From JACKCB01 sp964452775 (lineage in GTDB: Bacteria > Chloroflexota > Anaerolineae > Promineifilales > Promineifilaceae), in NCBI GenBank assembly GCA_964452775.1, contig CAYVQP010000010.1, forward strand, positions 1-64,000: DNA of 64,000 nt, read 5' to 3'. Below the pieces are notes generated by a model, which saw only the letters and a program-made list of their open reading frames with translations, had not been told where the DNA came from and did no database searches. Below, one piece after another: positions 60,713 through 64,000 of the stretch; the stretch's first letter is position 1, and each line of letters starts with the position of its first letter. A program made the translations under genes and the position numbers.

Positions 60713-61621
60713 TTACTCAAAGTCGCTTAACCCAGCCACCGTTTGCATGACGGCGTCCAGCGCCAACAGCGCGGTGAGATTTTGCAAGCCGTGGCCGGTG
60801 CGAAACGCTTCCGGCATTGTCCAGTCAAATTGGTAGAACAGGGTCAGGTGCACCATGTCCGGCAACAGGCCGTTGTCCGGNNNNNNNNNNNNNNNNNNNN
60901 NNNNNNNNNNNNNNNNNNNNNNNNNNNNNNNNNNNNNNNNNNNNNNNNNNNNNNNNNNNNNNNNNNNNNNNNNNNNNNNNTTAAGCATCTCGACCGTGCT
61001 GTCTCCGATGACCGACAGGGAATGGGGGTCGCGGCCGAGGCTCCGGCCGCGCTGATAGATGGCTTGCACGTGCTCCCGTACTTCCGGCGGCATAATGATG
61101 AAGCTCTCCAGCGGCAGGCCGTTCACCGTGACGCCGGCAAGTTCGGAGGTAGGGGTCGGTTGAAGGATGGGAATCTGCAGCAATTGGCCGTTGTTGATAG
61201 TCCCGGAAGCCGGCAGCTGATTGCGGGCAATGATTGCGGCCACCGTGGAACCGTACCGCTCTGCAATCTGGACGAGCGTCTCTCCAGGCTGTACCGTATG
61301 GAGTAGCGTCTGGTTGGAGGCGAACTGACTCGCGGCCGGAAGCGAGGTCGGGGTCGGGGGCGGGAGGGTAGCAATTTCATCGCCGGCTTCGCCGGCAGCG
61401 CTTGGGCTGGTCTCGGTCGTGCGCACAGCCAGCGTCGGGGTTGGGCGAACAATGGTGGGCACTTGTGACAGCGGGCTATCGGTTGGAAGCGTTACCGGAT
61501 TGCTTCTCTCGACCGCCGCTCCAAAAGTGGTACCGGCCCTGGCCAGCTGGCTGAGAAAAATGACCAGGAGGACGGCGGTCAGGGCAACGGCGACGAGGAA
61601 TACTTTCTGGTATCGCATCAA
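60713..61621 (-). CDS. LysM plus SGNH-hydrolase-like secreted protein (interrupted by gap)
   Basis: N-terminal membrane helix or signal (~5-28), Pro/Thr-rich stretch, one LysM domain (~108-152; HTVQPGETLVQIAERYG), then an SGNH/GDSL-like domain whose first motif is SVIGDSTVE just before the gap; the last part (MVHLTLFYQFDWTMPEAFRTGHGLQNLTALLALDA) contains the expected final His. The 100 N at 60881-60980 replace the middle. The two sides are in frame with a gap of length 1 modulo 3. From related proteins I expect more than 100 residues to be missing. The role in the cell envelope is inferred. Confidence 0.78.
   Translation of the reverse strand: MMRYQKVFLVAVALTAVLLVIFLSQLARAGTTFGAAVERSNPVTLPTDSPLSQVPTIVRPTPTLAVRTTETSPSAAGEAGDEIATLPPPTPTSLPAASQFASNQTLLHTVQPGETLVQIAERYGSTVAAIIARNQLPASGTINNGQLLQIPILQPTPTSELAGVTVNGLPLESFIIMPPEVREHVQAIYQRGRSLGRDPHSLSVIGDSTVEMLXXXXXXXXXXXXXXXXXXXXXXXXXXXXXXXXXXPDNGLLPDMVHLTLFYQFDWTMPEAFRTGHGLQNLTALLALDAVMQTVAGLSDFE
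60881..60980. other. Scaffold gap (100 N) inside LysM-SGNH gene
   Basis: Nominal gap of unknown true length. Confidence 0.95.
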
Positions 61622-61710
61622 CTGTATTGTACGTGAATCTGTGCGTCAGATCAGTCGCCGGCCGGGCGCGCTCACGGGACGATAAGGCGTCCGCGGAGCC
61701 GTAGCCCGGT

Positions 61711-62079
61711 TCAGACGCCGGTGCCGATAGCGCGTAAGGAGACTCCAAACATGAACAGGGTAGTCAGAGCGTAAACCCATTGGGCGCGATTGCTGTCATC
61801 TCCGCGCATGTAGGCGAACATGCCGGGAATAAAGACGATTGAGAAGACGCCGTACAGAATGTGAACGCCGCTGCGGATGGGCCGGCCGCCCTGCATGTAA
61901 AGTACGCCGCCCAGTAACCCTTGCAAGAGAACGACGAGTTGGATGACAACCAGGGCGCCCAGATAGCTGCCGTCCACCGGCTGTCGGCGGATGGCGCGGT
62001 AAAGGCCCCACAGCCCCAGAACCAGGTAAAACATCCAGATTGTGCGGGCAAGTGCGTTGTGGATTTCGATGATGCCCAT
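61711..62079 (-). CDS. Small four-helix membrane protein, unknown
   Basis: 122 residues with four membrane helices (ALARTIWMFYLVLGLWGLYRAI, LGALVVIQLVVLLQGLLGGVLYM, GVHILYGVFSIVFIPGMFAYM, WVYALTTLFMFGVSLRAI). The His residues in EIHNALAR and SGVHILYG are on the helix ends and could bind haem, a pattern seen in cytochrome b-like small proteins, but this is speculative. It lies 36 bases after the ggt gene on the same strand. Confidence 0.65.
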   Translation of the reverse strand: MGIIEIHNALARTIWMFYLVLGLWGLYRAIRRQPVDGSYLGALVVIQLVVLLQGLLGGVLYMQGGRPIRSGVHILYGVFSIVFIPGMFAYMRGDDSNRAQWVYALTTLFMFGVSLRAIGTGV

Positions 62080-62114
62080 TGCTACCTTCTTTTCTGGGAT
62101 AGTTATTCGAGATG

Positions 62115-63710
62115 TTACCAGCCGGCGGCCATACCGTCGTTGCGCGGCTCGCTGCCGGCGATGAGCGCGCCGGAGGGCAAGCGCACAATGACCTGGCCGC
62201 CGCCGAAATGGGTGGGCGGGGCGATGTCATGCCCGCGCCCGGCCAGTCCCTCCAGGGTTGCCCGCGGGAAACCAGTTTCCAGGGAGACCTCTCGCCCTCC
62301 GAGCCAATTGAAGCGCGGCGCGTCCAGGGCGCTCTGGGGGTCCATCTGGTAGTCAATCAGGTTTACGCCGACCTGCAAATGGCCCTGGGGCTGCATGAAG
62401 CCGCCCATCACCCCGAAGCTGGCCCAGGCGCGGCCGTGGTGGGTGATGAAGCCGGGAATAATCGTGTTAAAGGGACGTTTGCCGGGCGCAACCACGTTGG
62501 GATGTCCCGGCTCAAGCGAGAAGTTGGCGCCGCGGTTCTGCAGCTGGACGCCGGTATTCCCGGCGGTCAGGCCGCTGCCGAAGCCCATGTAAAGGCTCTG
62601 GATCCAGCTGACCATGTTGCCGTCGCGGTCGGCGACGGTGAGATAGACGGTGTCGCCGTGCTGCGAGGGTTTGCCGGCAGCGGGTAGGCAGGCGTAGGTA
62701 GAGTCGATCTGCTTCCGGCGGGAACGAGCGTAACTCGCGTCGAGCAGACCTGCCAGAGGGATGTGACTTTGGCGGGGATCGGCGACATAAGCAAGGGCGT
62801 CGGCGAAGCCCAGCTTCATAGCTTCAATCAGCAAATGGAGCCGCTCCGGCGAGTAGTAATCCAGCTTGGCCAGGTCATCATCGCCGAGGATATTGAAGGC
62901 GAGGAGAGCAGCCAGCCCCTGACCGTTGGGCGGGATTTCGTGGAAAGCGTAGCCGTCCCGATAGGGTACAGAGAGCGGTTCGACCCACTCGGCGGCGTAA
63001 CCGGCCAGGTCGGACTCGCTGAGCACACCTCCGGCTTCCTGCACGCAGGCAACGATCTGCCGGCCAATGTCGCCGGTGTAGAAGGCGTCGTAGCCATCGC
63101 GGGCCAGGGTCTGCAATGTGCCGGCAAATTCGGGATTGCGAAAGAAGTCGCCCGCTTGTGGCGCTCTTCCTCCGGGTAACCACACTCGCCGTGAGTCCGG
63201 GTGAGCGCTCATCTTGGCTTCAGAATGTCGCCAGCTTAGAGAAATGCGCTGGCTGACGGGGAAGCCGTTACGGGCGTATTCAATTGGGCGCGCCAGGAGC
63301 GTGTCCAGACCAAGCGTGCCGAAGCGCTCCAGGGCAAGCTGCCAGCCACGCAGGCTGCCGGGGACGGTCACCGGGATGGGGCCGAGGGCCGGCATCACTG
63401 CATGCCCCTGGTCGAGGACCCAGCCGGCGGTCAGTCGCGCCGGGGCCGGGCCGCTGGCGTTTAGTCCGTAGAGCTTTCTGTCGGCCTCAATCCAAATGAG
63501 GGCAAAGGCATCCCCGCCGATGCCCGTGGAGCAGGGTTCGACCACGCAAAGGGTGGCCACGGTAGCAATGGCGGCGTCCACCGCGTTGCCGCCGTCGCGC
63601 AGTACCTCCAGGCCGGCCTGCGCTGCTAACGGCTGGCTGGCGGCAACCACGCCGTTGCCGGCGATGACGTTCGAGCGCCGGCCTGAAAAATGAAAAGCCT
63701 CGAATCTCAT
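62115..63710 (-). CDS. ggt: Gamma-glutamyltransferase
   Basis: 531 residues in one precursor, without a signal peptide. The large-subunit pattern VVAASQPLAAQAGLEVLRDGGNAVDAAIA and STGIGGDAFALIW is followed by the autocleavage site with nucleophile Thr in SQHGDTVYLTVADRDG (near residue 355) and the GSGL(T)AGNTGVQLQNRG region. The enzyme cleaves or transfers gamma-glutamyl groups; the cephalosporin acylase relatives share this fold. Start overlaps the upstream stop (ATGA, 63707-63710). Confidence 0.9.
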   Translation of the reverse strand: MRFEAFHFSGRRSNVIAGNGVVAASQPLAAQAGLEVLRDGGNAVDAAIATVATLCVVEPCSTGIGGDAFALIWIEADRKLYGLNASGPAPARLTAGWVLDQGHAVMPALGPIPVTVPGSLRGWQLALERFGTLGLDTLLARPIEYARNGFPVSQRISLSWRHSEAKMSAHPDSRRVWLPGGRAPQAGDFFRNPEFAGTLQTLARDGYDAFYTGDIGRQIVACVQEAGGVLSESDLAGYAAEWVEPLSVPYRDGYAFHEIPPNGQGLAALLAFNILGDDDLAKLDYYSPERLHLLIEAMKLGFADALAYVADPRQSHIPLAGLLDASYARSRRKQIDSTYACLPAAGKPSQHGDTVYLTVADRDGNMVSWIQSLYMGFGSGLTAGNTGVQLQNRGANFSLEPGHPNVVAPGKRPFNTIIPGFITHHGRAWASFGVMGGFMQPQGHLQVGVNLIDYQMDPQSALDAPRFNWLGGREVSLETGFPRATLEGLAGRGHDIAPPTHFGGGQVIVRLPSGALIAGSEPRNDGMAAGW

Positions 63711-64000
63711 GCCGGAAGTGCGGGGTTGGCCGGGGCTGCGACTGTCGCCGCCATGTCGATCAGGAGTGCAAGCGCCAGAATTACCAAAGAGGTCTGCCGC
63801 CAGCGCCGGCTGGTCAGGTCGATTTGCACATCACCCTCTTCGTCTTTCTGCCGGTAAATCTCTCCTACCAGGGGAGGTAGCTCGTTGCTCATCATGCTGT
63901 CAAGCGCAAGGGGGGCCAGGGAGACCTGACCGTATAGTGCATAGCGCTCAACCGCTTCGGCCGCCGGTAGAATCAACCAGTTGGCGCCTTCGGCTTCGAG
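63707..64000 (-). CDS. C-terminal part of an unidentified membrane protein (5' end outside window)
   Basis: The frame is open to the right edge, so the ~97 residues here are the end of a longer protein. One membrane helix lies near the C-terminus (SLVILALALLIDMAATVAA, ~70-88). The sequence before it (LILPAAEAVERYALYGQVSLAPLAL) gives no family. Translationally coupled to ggt. Confidence 0.6.
   Translation of the reverse strand, partial: LEAEGANWLILPAAEAVERYALYGQVSLAPLALDSMMSNELPPLVGEIYRQKDEEGDVQIDLTSRRWRQTSLVILALALLIDMAATVAAPANPALPA

Overview
The window looks like a scaffold of a metagenome-assembled, GC-rich bacterial genome, most likely Chloroflexota (Anaerolineae/Caldilineae-like). This assignment is an inference from gene style: secreted proteins with Thr/Pro-rich linkers and LysM domains, a MutL/GlmL-type ASKHA protein without glutamate mutase, a PspA pair, fused NuoCD, and no obvious outer-membrane genes. 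Three runs of exactly 100 N (24842-24941, 44791-44890, 60881-60980) are scaffold gaps. Two of them cut through genes and one is flanked by a repeat.

Layout. 1-4293: a secreted M14 zinc carboxypeptidase (3' end outside the window) and a Helicase_C_3-type protein, both on the minus strand. 4553-11048: a tightly packed plus-strand operon of one small protein, four membrane proteins (one a zinc-ribbon protein with repeated P-x-W-L motifs) and a MutL/GlmL-like ATPase; I know of no described function for this set. 11144-22915: a duplicated receiver/kinase protein, PspA and a partner, ribosomal protein L9, a RodZ-like protein, RimO, a thioredoxin, an Lgt-like protein, an EVE-like protein and MetRS. 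22931-32395, minus strand: an MBL hydrolase, a universal stress protein, a 2-oxoacid:ferredoxin oxidoreductase operon with an embedded aminotransferase, then a formate channel and a selenocysteine formate dehydrogenase whose in-frame TGA is followed by a clear SECIS hairpin. 33421-36146: ClpB and tRNA-Ser(GGA). 36225-42567, minus strand: HD hydrolase, RicT, Mrp, NuoI, NuoCD, NuoB and IscX, i.e. the quinone-module subunits of complex I next to iron-sulfur assembly factors. 42776-51338: DoxX-like protein, ATP-grasp ligase, glucan phosphorylase (broken by a gap), small membrane proteins, a PHP-AlbA_2 fusion, MogA/MoaB and RlmI. 51427-64000: SMC, a SurA-like foldase, S18 and S6, a GH99-like protein with LysM domains, RadA, a LysM-SGNH protein (broken by a gap), a small membrane protein, gamma-glutamyltransferase and a truncated gene.

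The metabolic genes fit a facultative or strict anaerobe. Amino acids could be deaminated by the aminotransferase and the oxoacids oxidised to acyl-CoA and reduced ferredoxin; formate is moved by the FNT channel and oxidised by FdhF; complex I and molybdopterin synthesis support this. Short intergenic hairpins sharing an ACCCCGCAG / CTGCGGGGTTT core occur at five places and look like a dispersed repeat family.
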